Part shown: positions 22,901-36,200 of the stretch, piece after piece
Layout of the letters: the number at the start of each line of letters is the position of its first letter
How positions within the stretch are numbered: position 1 is the stretch's first letter
Origin: Ophiura sarsii
Lineage: Eukaryota; Echinodermata; Ophiuroidea; Amphilepidida; Ophiuridae
Direction of reading: 5' to 3'
NCBI GenBank assembly: GCA_035610835.1
Contig: CM069459.1
Coordinates: 60,420,923 to 60,484,922 of the forward strand
Length of the DNA stretch: 64,000 nt
The notes under the pieces: model-generated
The model's database searches: none
Told to the model about the DNA's origin: nothing
Seen by the model: the letters and a program-made list of their open reading frames with translations, nothing else
Made by a program: the position numbers and the translations under genes

Positions 22901-25900
22901 CCAAATATGGTAATGAAATACAACAATTTTGACCTTTTTGAAACATTTTGTGAAATTTTAGAATGTCGTCTGCAGCTGCCTGTCGCGTGGAAAGTGTTAA
23001 GAAGGTTACATTTGATATAACTTTAGTGTATGAAGCCAATGACGTTTAAACCGGTATTAAAAGCATGTTAAGAGTTTAAACATCACATTGTTGGTGTTTT
23101 TAACTTGGTGTTAGAAGCCATAGAAATTTAAACCCTCATTAAGCGTTAAAACATCAAATCGATCCCGGAACACACGATTGGTCGTTCTTTAAAACGTGTA
23201 GGTGAAGAAAGCCTATAAAAGTTAAAATTCTTAATATGCATGATAATACTTTCTACGCGGCCATAATTTACCATAATTATTATCGAACAACAGATTTTTC
23301 GGAAACCTTTCGTAACAGTTTTCAATGAGGAAAAAATATAAAATAAAGATAGCCCATTAGCAGATAGGTGTAGCTGATATAAGCTAAGGGGTTGTGATAG
23401 CTGATAGCCGCAATAGCTAAGTTTTCAATGAGGGAAAAAATATATAATAAAGATAGGCCTAGCCCATTAGCAGATAGGGGTAGCTAATATAGTGATAGCT
23501 GATAGCTCAATAGCTACGTTTTCGAGTGAAAAAAATATAAAATAAAGATATCCCATTAGCAGATAGGGGTAGCTAATATAAGCTAACGGGTTGTGATAGC
23601 TGATAGCTCAATAGCTAAGTTTTCGAGGGAAAAAATAAAAAATAAAAATAGCCTATTAGCAGATAGGGGTAGCTAATATAAGCTAACGGGTTGTGATAGC
23701 TGATAGCTCAATAGCTACGTTTTAGAGGGGAAAATATAAAATAAAGATAGCCCATTAGCAGATAGGGGTAGCTAATATAAGCTAACGGGTTGTGATAGCT
23801 GATAGCTCAATCGCTAAGTTTTCGAGGGAAAAAAATATAAAATAAAGATAGCCCATTAGCAGATAGGGGTAGCTAATATAAGCTAACGGGTTGTGATAGC
23901 TGATAGCTCAATAGCTACAGTTTTCGAGGGACAAAATATAAAATAAAGATAGCCCATTAGCAGATAGGGGTAGCTAATATAAGCTAACGGGTTGTGATAG
24001 CTGATAGCTCAATAGCTACGTTTTCCAGGGAAAAAAAATATAAAATAAAGATAGCCCATTAGCAGATAGGGGTAGCTAATATAAGCTAACGGGTTGTGAT
24101 AGCTGATAGCTCAATAGCTACGATTTCCAGGGAAAAAATAAAATAAAATCAAGATAGCCCATTAGCAGATAGGGATAGCTAATATAAGCTAACGGGTTGT
24201 GATAGCTGATAGCTCAATAGCTACGATTTCCAGGGGAAAAAATAAAATAAAATCAAGATAGCCCATTAGCAGATAGGGGTAGCTAATATAAGCTAACGGG
24301 TTGTGATAGCTGATAGCTCAATAGCTACGATTTCCAGGGGAAAAATATATAGAATCAAGATAGCCCATTAGCAGATAGCGGTAGCTAATATAAGCTAACG
24401 GGTTGTGATAGCTGATAGCTCAATAGCTACGTTTTCCAGGGGGAAAAAATATAAAATCAAGATAGCCCATTAGCAGATAGGGGTAACTAATATAAGCTAA
24501 CGGGTTGTGATAGCTGATAGCTCAATAGCTACGTTTTCCAGGGGGAAAAAATATAAAATAAAGATAGCCCATTAGCAGATAGGGGTAGCTAATATAAGCT
24601 AACGGGTTGTGATAGCTGATAGCTCAATAGCTACGTTTTCCAGGGGGAAAAAATATAAAATAAAGATAGCCCATTAGCAGATAGGGGTAGCTAATATAAG
24701 CTAACGCGTTGTGATAGCTGATAGCTCAATAGCTACGATTTCCAGGGGGAAAAAATATAAAATCAAGATAGCCCATTAGCAGATAGGGGTAGCTAATATA
24801 AGCTAACGCGTTGTGATAGCTGATAGCTCAATAGCTACGATTTCCAGGGGAAAAAAATATAAAATCAAGATAGCCCATTAGCAGATAGGGGTAGCTAATA
24901 TAAGCTAACGGGTTGTGATAGCTGATAGCTCAATAGCTACGATTTCCAGGGGAAAAAATATAAAATCAAGATAGCCCATTAGCAGATAGGGGTAGCTAAT
25001 ATAAGCTAACGCGTTGTGATAGCTGATAGCTCAATAGCTACGATTTCCAGGGAAAAAATATAGAATCAAGATAGCCCATTAGCAGATAGGGGTAGCTAAT
25101 ATAAGCTAACGGGTTGTGATAGCTGATAGCTCAATAGCTACGATTTCCAGAGGAAAAAAATATAAAATCAAGATAGCCCATTAGCAGATAGGGGTAGCTA
25201 ATATAAGCTAACGGGTTGTGATAGCTGATAGCTCAATAGCTACGATTTCCAGGGGAACAAAATAAAATAAAATCAAGATAGCCCATTAGCAGATAGGGGT
25301 AGCTAATATAAGCTAACGGGTTGTGATAGCTGATAGCTCAATAGCTACGTTTTCCAGGGAAAAAAATATAAAATCAAGATAGCCCATTAGCAGATAGGGG
25401 TAGCTAATATAAGCTAACGCGTTGTGATAGCTGATAGCTCAATAGCTACGATTTCCAGGGGGAAAAAAATATAAAATCAAGATAGCCCATTAGCAGATAG
25501 GGGTAGCTAATATAAGCTAACGCGTTGTGATAGCTGATAGCTCAATAGCTACGATTTCCAGGGGAAAAAAATATAAAATCAAGATAATAGCCCATTAGCA
25601 GATAGGGGTAGCTAATATAAGCTAACGGGTTGTGATAGCTGATAGCTCAATAGCTACGATTTCCAGGGAAAAAAATATAAAATCAAGATAGCCCATTAGC
25701 AGATAAGGGTAGCTCATATAAGCTAACGGGTTGTGATAGCTGATAGCTTAATAGCTACGATTTCCAGGGGAAAAATATATAGAATCAAGATAGCCCATTA
25801 GCAGATAGGGGTAGCTAATATAAGCTAACGCGTTGTGATAGCTGATAGCTCAATAGCTACGATTTCCAGGGGAAAAAAAATATAAAATCAAGATAGCCCA

Positions 25901-28900
25901 TTAGCAGATAGGGGTAGCTAATATAAGCTAACGCGTTGTGATAGCTGATAGCTCAATAGCTACAATTTCCAGGGGAAAAAATATAAAATCAAGATAATAG
26001 CCCATTAGCAGATAGGGGTAGCTAATATAAGCTAACGGGTTGTGATAGCTGATAGCTCAATAGCTACGATTTCCAGGGAAAAAAATATAAAATCAAGATA
26101 GCCCATTAGCAGATAGGGGTAGCTAATATAAGCTAACGGGTTGTGATAGCTGATAGCTCTATAGCTACGATTTCCAGGGGAAAAATATATAGAATCAAGA
26201 TAGCCCATTAGCAGATAGCGGTAGCTAATATAAGCTAACGGGTTGTGATAGCTGATAGCTCAATAGCTACGTTTTCCAGGGGGAAAAAATATAAAATCAA
26301 GATAGCCCATTAGCAGATAGGGGTAACTAATATAAGCTAACGGGTTGTGATAGCTGATAGCTCAATAGCTACGTTTTCCAGGGGGAAAAAATATAAAATA
26401 AAGATAGCCCATAAGCAGATAGGGGTAGCTAATATAAGCTAACGGGTTGTGATAGCTGATAGCTCAATAGCTACGTTTTCCAGGGGGAAAAAATATAAAA
26501 TAAAGATAGCCCATTAGCAGATAGGGGTAGCTAATATAAGCTAACGCGTTGTGATAGCTGATAGCTCAATAGCTACGATTTCCAGGGGGAAAAAATATAA
26601 AATCAAGATAGCCCATTAGCAGATAGGGGTAGCTAATATAAGCTAACGCGTTGTGATAGCTGATAGCTCAATAGCTACGATTTCCAGGGGAAAAAAATAT
26701 AAAATCAAGATAGCCCATTAGCAGATAGGGGTAGCTAATATAAGCTAACGGGTTGTGATAGCTGATAGCTCAATAGCTACGATTTCCAGGGGAAAAAATA
26801 TAAAATCAAGATAGCCCATTAGCAGATAGGGGTAGCTAATATAAGCTAACGCGTTGTGATAGCTGATAGCTCAATAGCTACGATTTCCAGGGAAAAAATA
26901 TAGAATCAAGATAGCCCATTAGCAGATAGGGGTAGCTAATATAAGCTAACGGGTTGTGATAGCTGATAGCTCAATAGCTACGTTTTCCAGAGGAAAAAAA
27001 TATAAAATCAAGATAGCCCATTAGCAGATAGGGGTAGCTAATATAAGCTAACGGGTTGTGATAGCTGATAGCTCAATAGCTACGATTTCCAGGGGAACAA
27101 AATAAAATAAAATCAAGATAGCCCATTAGCAGATAGGGGTAGCTAATATAAGCTAACGGGTTGTGATAGCTGATAGCTCAATAGCTACGTTTTCCAGGGA
27201 AAAAAATATAAAATCAAGATAGCCCATTAGCAGATAGGGGTATCTAATATAAGCTAACGCGTTGTGATAGCTGATAGCTCAATAGCTACGATTTCGAGGG
27301 AAAAATATAAAATCAAGATAGCCCATTAGCAGATAGGGGTAGCTAATATAGGCTAACGGGTTGTGATAGCTGATAGCTCAATAGCTACGTTTTCCAGGAA
27401 AAAAATATAAAATCAAGATAGCCCATTAGCAGATAGGGGTAGCTAATATAAGCTAAACATTACTTTTGTTAGGGGTACCCCTTTAGCTGATAGCGATAGC
27501 TAATATACGATCCCTATACATATACATGTATAATAGTAACACAAATCTCGTTACATTTAGCAAAAAAGGGCTACTGTTAGAATATATAATATACACATAA
27601 ATAGCTCCTAATAGCCAAGGCCCTTAAAAAAAACTGTAATACCGCACCTAACTCTAGTAGTTATGCTCTAACTGTAGCATAACTTACTAACGATGTAATT
27701 CTTAGAGCATAACTGCCGAGTAACACCAGAATAGCAACTAGCGAGGTAAATATCCACATTAATCAGCATCGTCCCCTTACAAAATTAATTGGCGCATATG
27801 CCAAGTGTTAACCTATAGTTTAATTTAAAATTTTGACGTGAATAGTCCTCCGTAATATCAAAAGCGTGTCGTCACTCGCTAGGTCATAGGTGAGTGTAAA
27901 TCAAGAAACACGTGGAGTCGGCCTGCGATCCGGGAAAAAATGATGCCATTTTATGGCCAAAAATTTCGAAGTTTGTTTATCGCTTTTTCAAAAATAAGGA
28001 CTATCATGACATTACAAACATATTTTGGGCGAGGGGCACATACAAACATTGCACCAAAAAGCACAATTTTAATGACAAACACAAGCACCCGATGGAAACA
28101 ATTATATACAATTATAACGCATCTCCAAAACACAAATACTGCCGTGGCGTGGATACCTTGTCCTTCGCTTATTAACCGCAGGACCCCGGTTCGATCCCCA
28201 GACCACGCACGGCACGATATGCTTTTTTTTTCTTCTTCCACTCAAAATAATGTTTACACTTGGCTTTATCAGTTTTTAATTAATAAAAACAATAATAAGT
28301 TGATTTATTTAGTCATTATTTAAGATCCTTGGACAATTAGTACATTTTGGTTACAATATGACCCAAAGTCGGTGCGATTAGTGTTTGAATGGGCACAAGG
28401 AGTTGTGATCTAAATTTTGACTACAAAAATCACCAAATTGCATGAATGGATTTTCAAAAATACAAAATCTTTCAGCTTATGAGGGGTCACATTCCACTTC
28501 AAATAGACATTCCCTGGGCATGCAAGCGCAATTGGTCCTTCAGCATTAGCGAATCATCCCCTCCAATGTTCACAACAAATTTACGCTACTGCTAGAATTG
28601 ACTGACTTGTGGCATAAAATGTTATGCCCCAACTTACTCTTGGGTCCGGTCAGGTATAACATTTAACGTAAATTACCCGCCAGTTACTAGCCTATAGTAG
28701 ATTCATAAACTCTGGCGCATCGGTATCGATTTTGGACCTCGTCCATTGGGCGTTAGAGGAACCCATTTTGACCAATGATGAAACAGCGGTACTTTTATAG
28801 ATGTTATTATCATGATTATTTGCGCTCCATAATCAAATGCTATTCATGATAGTGTGGCTTTATGAATAGGGCTGATCATATAGCTTTACAATCACGACAA

Positions 28901-30224
28901 CCAAAAACTTAATCCAGCAGCTTCAAATGTGTTATCCCTTTGGAAGCGGTTACCACAATAAAAACAAATTGACCATCATCGACCGTATACAGGTTTCGAA
29001 AGAAGAATATTATGTATGTCATTTTACCTATTCATAATTTAGTGGATACTTTTTATTTATTATTTTCCGTTTTTATTATGCACGTGGAATAAAGGAAACA
29101 TTAAAATGAAAATAACAGTTCTACGTATTTATTTGCGAGAAAAACCCGGAAAATAATTCAATAATCATTTGTCCTAATTAAATGGAAAAACAGTTATATC
29201 AACCAAGATACGGATTATAAACGTTACTTTTAAGTATTTCTGGCTATGAGACCACCTGAATACCTTTATCAATTTATCTGAATAACAATACGTTTCTTTA
29301 TCGTTAATGCCGATAATCCAACCGCAAGTTCCCTGTCACTCGGTACATATTGGTGACTACATCACAGTTGTACATGAACACGAAGACACGGTATTAACCT
29401 TGCATATTACGATTAAATTCGAGTGCCTCCCCTCTTTTGCTTCTGTTACCTCTTTACTGAAATGGTAAATCGCTAAAATCGGCCAATGTCTGCGAATCGA
29501 CTATAGTAGCTTACCCCGCATTGGCGCTCTTAACATTTTGGGTTACGCCTCAGTTACTAGCGAGGTAGCGCTATTCTTCAGCTACCCGTCATTGGTGCAC
29601 TCGGCCGAATAATATGTTTTAAGATAATGCATGTTACTAGTGATAACCGGTGACCTTTTTTTTTAGATAATGCACGTTGCTAGTGGTCAGGCCCGTAAGC
29701 AGGATTTTTTAAGGGGGGAGGATGCACATTTAATGAATACAGAATACAATTTATCAGGGTCGCCACACATGTAAATTTGCTGTTTGTTAACGTACTAACA
29801 TGCGGTTTGGTAATTACATTGAGAGTTGGCCACTGGTAAGCCGTCGATAAGTAGAACATCACATGCAAGGCCTCGAGCGATAATCAAGTACGAAGGCATA
29901 GGAATGTACCGGGTGGTTCAAAAAAAGTTGACCCAAGTTCAAGGTAGGGTCAAAAAATTGTCAAACAATTTCGCACGGTCAAACAAATTCGCACGGTCAA
30001 AAGATTTCGCACGGTCACAAAATTACGCACAGTCACAAAAGGTTGCACGGTCACAAAATTTCGCACAGTGACAACAAATTTCGCACGGTCACAAAATTTC
30101 CCAGTGCAAATAGCACAACAGTCAATAAATAATGACCAATCGTCGGTGTTTTCTGCCATAGGCTTTTCTTATGCGAATTTAGCGTCCCGGTATTGCGAAT
30201 TTAGCGTCCCGGTATTTGGAGCCA

Positions 30225-30266
<42 letters not shown>

Positions 30267-33200
30267 ACTTTCCCGCCTGCCCCCGGTCGGTACGCCACTG
30301 TTATGCCATGGTTATACGGGATCATCTGCCGTTTTAACGGACCTCAAAAGGTCCATTCAGCACATTCAGACTCGTGTCGTTGGCATCGGCCGACGTCGCC
30401 GGATAACAGTTGACCTTGCTTGAACTTGTGCGTCGACGTCGGGCGATAATCAACGACAGGAGTATGAACGGACCTTCACGCGTTGCGTAGTGACGACACC
30501 TTTGTTCCACTTGTACTCACTTCGACAGCAAACCTGGCTCTATTCTGAAAAATACATCGTCGCATACCCACTGCATGGTTAATGATGATGATAACGACGA
30601 TATGATGGCGACGACAACGACGTTGATGATCATGCAGTTGATGAAAACGACGACGACGACATTGATGATAACGATCATAATGACCATTATGTTATGATTC
30701 TTTTTTCAGGTCTCTGTGACATGCAACCATGTGAGAATGGTGGCATATGTTACCTGCAATACATGCGTGAGGATATATACTTTTGTGATTGTCCTGTGGA
30801 ATATACTGGGCACAATTGTCAGTTTCAAGGTAAGGCGATGATGAAACAAACCCTTGGTATACGGCCAAACGGTCACAAGGGAGGGCCGGGAGGTGTTTTT
30901 TGAGAGTGGGGGCAGACTGAGACAAACAAATGAGAGCTGAGAACGGGGGGGGGGGGGGGGGGGGGGGGGGTGAAGTGTCAAGCTAACAATTATTACAACA
31001 AGTTTTGTACACAACAATTGCAACACATTTTCAAAAGAATTTTTAAAATGGACAAATTCGAATGAAAAACAGTCAGATGCCAACGCCAGTGAGTCTATTG
31101 TTTACGACGCGATTTTGTTTTCCCTTGAAAATAGGATGTCGATCTTGTGCAATTCAATATGCCAAAATATCAGCCTTATACAATGCCAACATTAAGGCAT
31201 TTAAATGTGGATCAACGCAATGTGACTAGGGGGATTTTCACTAAGGGGACCAATACAATATTAATCCATTATTTTGATATGCTAAAGTCATGTTTGCAGG
31301 GACGTTTCTGCTTGAAAATGCCATTTTCTGAAGAATTTGTTTTTGTCATTACTGAAGAAAAAAAGTATATATCCCGTGGCCCTGACCCCTGTCTCATTAA
31401 AAGCTTTAAATTAATAACCTTTTACGATCATCAATTTATTGCTCTTTACATTGAATCCAAACCTAGCTTGCAGCGACACCGTTTTCACATTTAAAATACA
31501 ATTTAGAAACTGGAATCAATTTGGCTAAAATGTCGTCGAATACTCAATAGTTCACCACTAGTTCATTATATAGAGAACACATACACACGTCAATGAGTAG
31601 TTATGGCCGAGCGGTTACGGCTATGGACTAGTAATCCATAATGGATTCTCCCCTCCTCGGTTCGAATCCTGCTGAATACCTTTTGTTAGAAAAAATGGTT
31701 TAGTCTCTGTGTGTTGGAAAATGGCGTATATTTTTTACTGAAGGTAAATAAAAGTCGTGGCCCTGACCCCTGTCCAAACATGTATTACAAATAAACATAT
31801 TTTTGATAAAGTTTAATACGTTAGGAACATTTCTTGTGCACAAAGTTTTTGCTGCGACGTCTAAAAATCAACAAAATTACGATGTTTACGATCGCATTGA
31901 AAATGCATCTTTATCGACTCAACAAAAGTAACGAAAATCATGTTTTTTATTACATCGAAAATAATATCCTAACTAATTAGGACTTCCTCTTCAAAATGAG
32001 CCTAAGATGATTAAAATTGATGGAGGCAATCCGTCACAATCGCGAGTTGTAAATTACACGATTTCTATTTGTTTTCTTGAAATCTCGCTTTACTGGCGGG
32101 CCGGGGCGAACAAAATAGACGGTATTTTCATGCCTTGACTTCTGACTGAAAATGGGTCGGTCGGGTCCGTTTAAAAATGTTTGCAGGGGGATGAGTCCAA
32201 ATTTGGTTAGTGTTGAAACTTGTTGAATAAAGTGAACAAACATAATCAATTTTGAACTAAAACGGGCACGTCTTCCCTACGTCTTATGAATACATGTATG
32301 TTCATACAATAGCAACCAACAGTATTAGAACACTTGTCAACATCATCACAGGTATTACATTTGGATTGCAATATTTCACTTTGAGTTGAGACAAAAATGT
32401 GTTGCTAAACCTCTTCTCATAGATAAATTCAGATTTCCTACAACATAATGCTCTTTCAATTTCATGGAATTGAAGAAATCACTCTTAGTAAATCTTATCC
32501 CAGTATTTGTAGTCTTTAAGCTCACACACTACAATGTTACAAAATAGTGTTCGAACATTTTGTTGGTGTAATGTGAAGTGTTCCCCCTTGTCCCCCTGAT
32601 CAATGTTGAATCCCACAATTTGTCCTCCATCAGAACTGGGCCTCGCAACATTGATCGGTGGGGAAGGGGATGGGGTATGAGGAAGGGGATTCGTCAGGCT
32701 ACCATAAACAAGTGTCGATGTTCACGTGACTCAAATAACGTGCGTGTTACGGTACAAACATCATAGCAATTCGGTTTAGTGTTCTATTTTTTTCTATGAT
32801 TGTAGTTCAATAGATTCCCGGTCATTTCTCTCAAATTGCAGCTTGCAAAGTGTACTTATCCTTTTGATTGCTAGTTTATTATGACCTAATGATCAACAGG
32901 AATTATTCTAATGTTCATTAACGCTTTCCACGCGGCTATAGTATTAGTGCACCATGTACCTAACACAGATTTTCAGAAATCGTTTCCAACTTTCAAAGTC
33001 TTATCTAAGCATGTTTGTACTTTAATATTTTAATACATTTCTCATGGTTATTCCAAAAATGGTGATGAAATTAAATCATTTTTGAAACATTTTGTAAAAG
33101 TTTGCAGACGATTGCCGCACGGACGGCGTTAAAATGCATTTTCAGTAATGTCTTTGAGACTGCGCCCTCAATTTTGATAAAGCTGGGATTTGTACATTTT

Positions 33201-36200
33201 TACAATTGCATTACATGTATGAACTTAGGATTCAGAAAAAAAACCTTCGTACAGCTAAACGTCGATACTGATATAGGGCTAACAACAGAATTCTTGTTCC
33301 CTTAACACTTTTGGACCTGTGATTTTGACATTTCGCCGGTAATAAATCATCTAAGATGTTGTCAACCGCTGACTATGTGATCCACCTTCATGGTTATGAA
33401 GGTTAGTGTGTGCCCTCCGAGCATAATCAAGTCCTTTGCACTCTTTTAATTGGATCACATATTTGGAAATAGACACATCTTTAGATGTTTTATTACCGGC
33501 GAAATATCAAATCACAGGTCAAAATATGTTAAGGTAGTGGGAACATAATGTATAGCTTGATAGCATGGGTCTATGTTTCAATGTGTTTCAATCCATGTGT
33601 TCCCCATCTATAAACAGTCACAATGCATTGGTCTGTTTTCATGATTTCGTAAGAAGTGGCAACAGCAAAAATGACCATTAGAAAAGTAATTCTTCACTAC
33701 TGCTGTGTACCCTTTAATATTAACTTTTCAGACACAGCTGTTACTACTCCACCAGTATTAATATGCCCCGAAGATCAGCAAGTGGATGTCGTTTTGGGAC
33801 AGCAATCTATCCCGGTCAGCTACCCACCAGCCTCTGCTACCGACTACAATGGTGATACCATTATACCTGAGTATGATATTCCAAGCGGAAGTATTTTTAA
33901 TCTGGGTCTAACACCTGTGAGAGTGACTGCAGTGGATTCTAACAATAACAGAGCCAGCTGCACATTCACGATTGATGTGTCCCCATTGGGTATGTATCAA
34001 TGAAAGGTACAAAATAAGTGATGTAACAACAAAGCAACACATTTTCTTCTGGATATTGGCCAAACCTGTTGTAATTGGTCTAGACATGATTTTATAGGAA
34101 ATTGAGGACTGTCAGACGACGATGGATACGAATAATTTAATGTTGAATATTCGTGAGCGAGCACATGTTGGGCATCGTTTGTCGTGAATTACATGTTCCA
34201 ACCAATGGACATGTTATGGAATCAATACGAAAATTAATTTACAAAATCCCTGGTATTATACAAACTTACCTTTTGTTAAACTTTAAATCTTTATAATCCT
34301 AAGAATGATTTTATCAAAGAACTAAATAAAGGTTATATACGTTTATATGGGATAGATAGGGTTACAAGAATCTAAATGATGCGGATGGTCGATATTCAAT
34401 TTTATATCTATGCCTAGTGTATTCTCAGACTTGTTAATGGCGGAGATTTAGAGTGGTACAATCTTTTCTTTAAAAAGCGGTTGCTACAACATCTAGACAC
34501 ACTGTTTTCAAGCGATCGCCGAATACGTGACTTATATATGGCTGCCCCTCGTCTCTGTTCATGGTGGTGCGTTGTTTTCTTATTTCTATGGCCTCCTTTA
34601 CCCATCTTTTATATCTGTCAGTCTCTTTGCCTACTATATTCGCCTCGTCCCAGTTAATTACATGGTTTATGTCGACTACGTGGTCTGTGATGGCAGGTTT
34701 GTTGACCGTAGATTGCGCCATTTTTCTAGCCGCCCTGTGGCGTACCGTTGCCCCTGCTTTTTCTTCTTCAGATTTAGGCTCTTCCATACGTTTTTCAAAC
34801 TTTGTGCCTGTGTTCCCATCAGCAGTTTTTTTCACATTTTTTTGCACGGAATAGAATAAATGACATCTGTAGTTTGGAAGCACTTAGCATGATTATCACC
34901 CTTAAGTTGACTGAACAAGATGCTTGGACTGGAAAATGGACTTTTAAAAGTACATTTTGAACAAATGTGCTGTAGTATTTAGAGAAAAAAATCCAGTCAA
35001 AATAATGATGTTCAAAATAGAAGTTTTAATTTAAAAAAATGCAGTTTTTGTTTTTAAAAACGCCTATGGTGAAATGGTGTGCACATTGTTTTAAAATTAA
35101 ATTTCTATTATGAACAACATTAATTTGAATGGATTGGTTGGTTGGTTGGTTGGTTGGTTGGTGCCTGTCATGACTGAAAGCTCGTGACCTTGATACTGCG
35201 CCAAGGGTTTTCAGCGAAGGAGTAACAATTACGGAGAGGGTGTCCAGTAATAGAAATTAGTCAACTACCGGGACCGAGGTATGCCTGGTCTGACCTGATT
35301 AGAATGGTTTTATTCCTTTTTCAGAGATTTGTTTTTTAAACCTCCACTTTTCCCCCTTTTTGTCAATTGTGCTTCCAAGAAACTTGATTTGAAACTATCT
35401 ACTAGGCAATACAGGCTGATAATCCTTCTTCTAAATACAGGAAATCCAATACAGGAAAAGGTGTTGAATTGACAATAACTAGCTATGATATACCTTACTC
35501 AAACTTCAAAGGTAACACCTGACATAGGGCGTTTAGAATAATAAGCATGATAATAATAAATTGAAATGCTGACTTTAAAATAATATTGTTTTAGCAGCTC
35601 GCTTTTACTTATTGTACAGGTATAGACACTACGCCACCAACGGTGACGTGTCCCCCAACCCAAACGGTAACCGCTACGGGACAAGCACGCTCTGTCCTTG
35701 TAAACTACCAACCCGCAATGGCAACAGACAACAGCGGGCAAACCCCAAACATGTTGTACAGCAAGCAGACTAATAGTGCTTTCATGATCGGAACGACAAT
35801 TGTCACAGTAGTAGCTATAGATTTTTCGGGTAACAGAGCTGAATGCACATTTAATGTGTTTATTAAGTGTAAGTGAATATTGTAATTATTTTGATAGTGT
35901 GTATATTTGTTTTCCTGCTATTGTCTCCCCAAGAAACTGCGAAGTTCAAAATTGGCCAGAGACGGGTGATAGTATGCTACTGTGGTACTAGTAACCTGTA
36001 CCCTGGACAAACCCCCAGATACACGGAACCAGCATCGGGAATCAACATAGGGTGGAGGCAGAGCTGCTGCTGTGCCTATCGGAACAACTTGATCTGGTTA
36101 TGATATTGCACATAATTATTGTATTAGCCTATATTTCACCAACATTAATGTTTTAGGGCAGATAATGTGATAAGATTGATCAACATTTCTCAACTTAGTC

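Larger units (their letters stand above)
20531..29609. mobile_element. ~9.1-kb TIR-bounded segment carrying two satellite arrays
   Basis: The left end TTCGGCCGAGTGCAGCAATG then ACGGGTA is matched by the reverse complement of the right end, TTCGGCCGAGTGCACCAATG then ACGGGTA, with one mismatch in 27. Looser similarity continues inward (GCTACCTCCCTAGTA and GCTACCTCGCTAGTA). TA lies outside both ends (20529-20530 and 29610-29611). Inside are an irregular TAGCTAATA-rich array, a TTAA MITE, a long 92-95-bp satellite and a tRNA-like sequence. No transposase is visible. It fits a giant non-autonomous TIR element that carries or bred tandem repeats, sitting in gene 2 intron 1. Confidence 0.6.

Noticed and set aside
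23340..27465. Regular repeats with short variable A-rich gaps, superficially like a CRISPR array.
   Set aside because: The unit is a continuous 92-95-bp satellite. The variable part is only a few A or G residues, with no unique spacers and no cas genes, in a eukaryotic context.
27912..28323. Overlapping frames on both strands up to 127 codons.
   Set aside because: They run through a tRNA-like sequence and a poly-T terminator and have no domain content.
30068..30413. Frames with poly-glycine.
   Set aside because: Caused by the 39-nt G run; flanking residues come from short tandem repeats.
34527..34859. Two + strand frames of about 100 codons.
   Set aside because: Antisense shadows of the minus-strand retrotransposon fragment.
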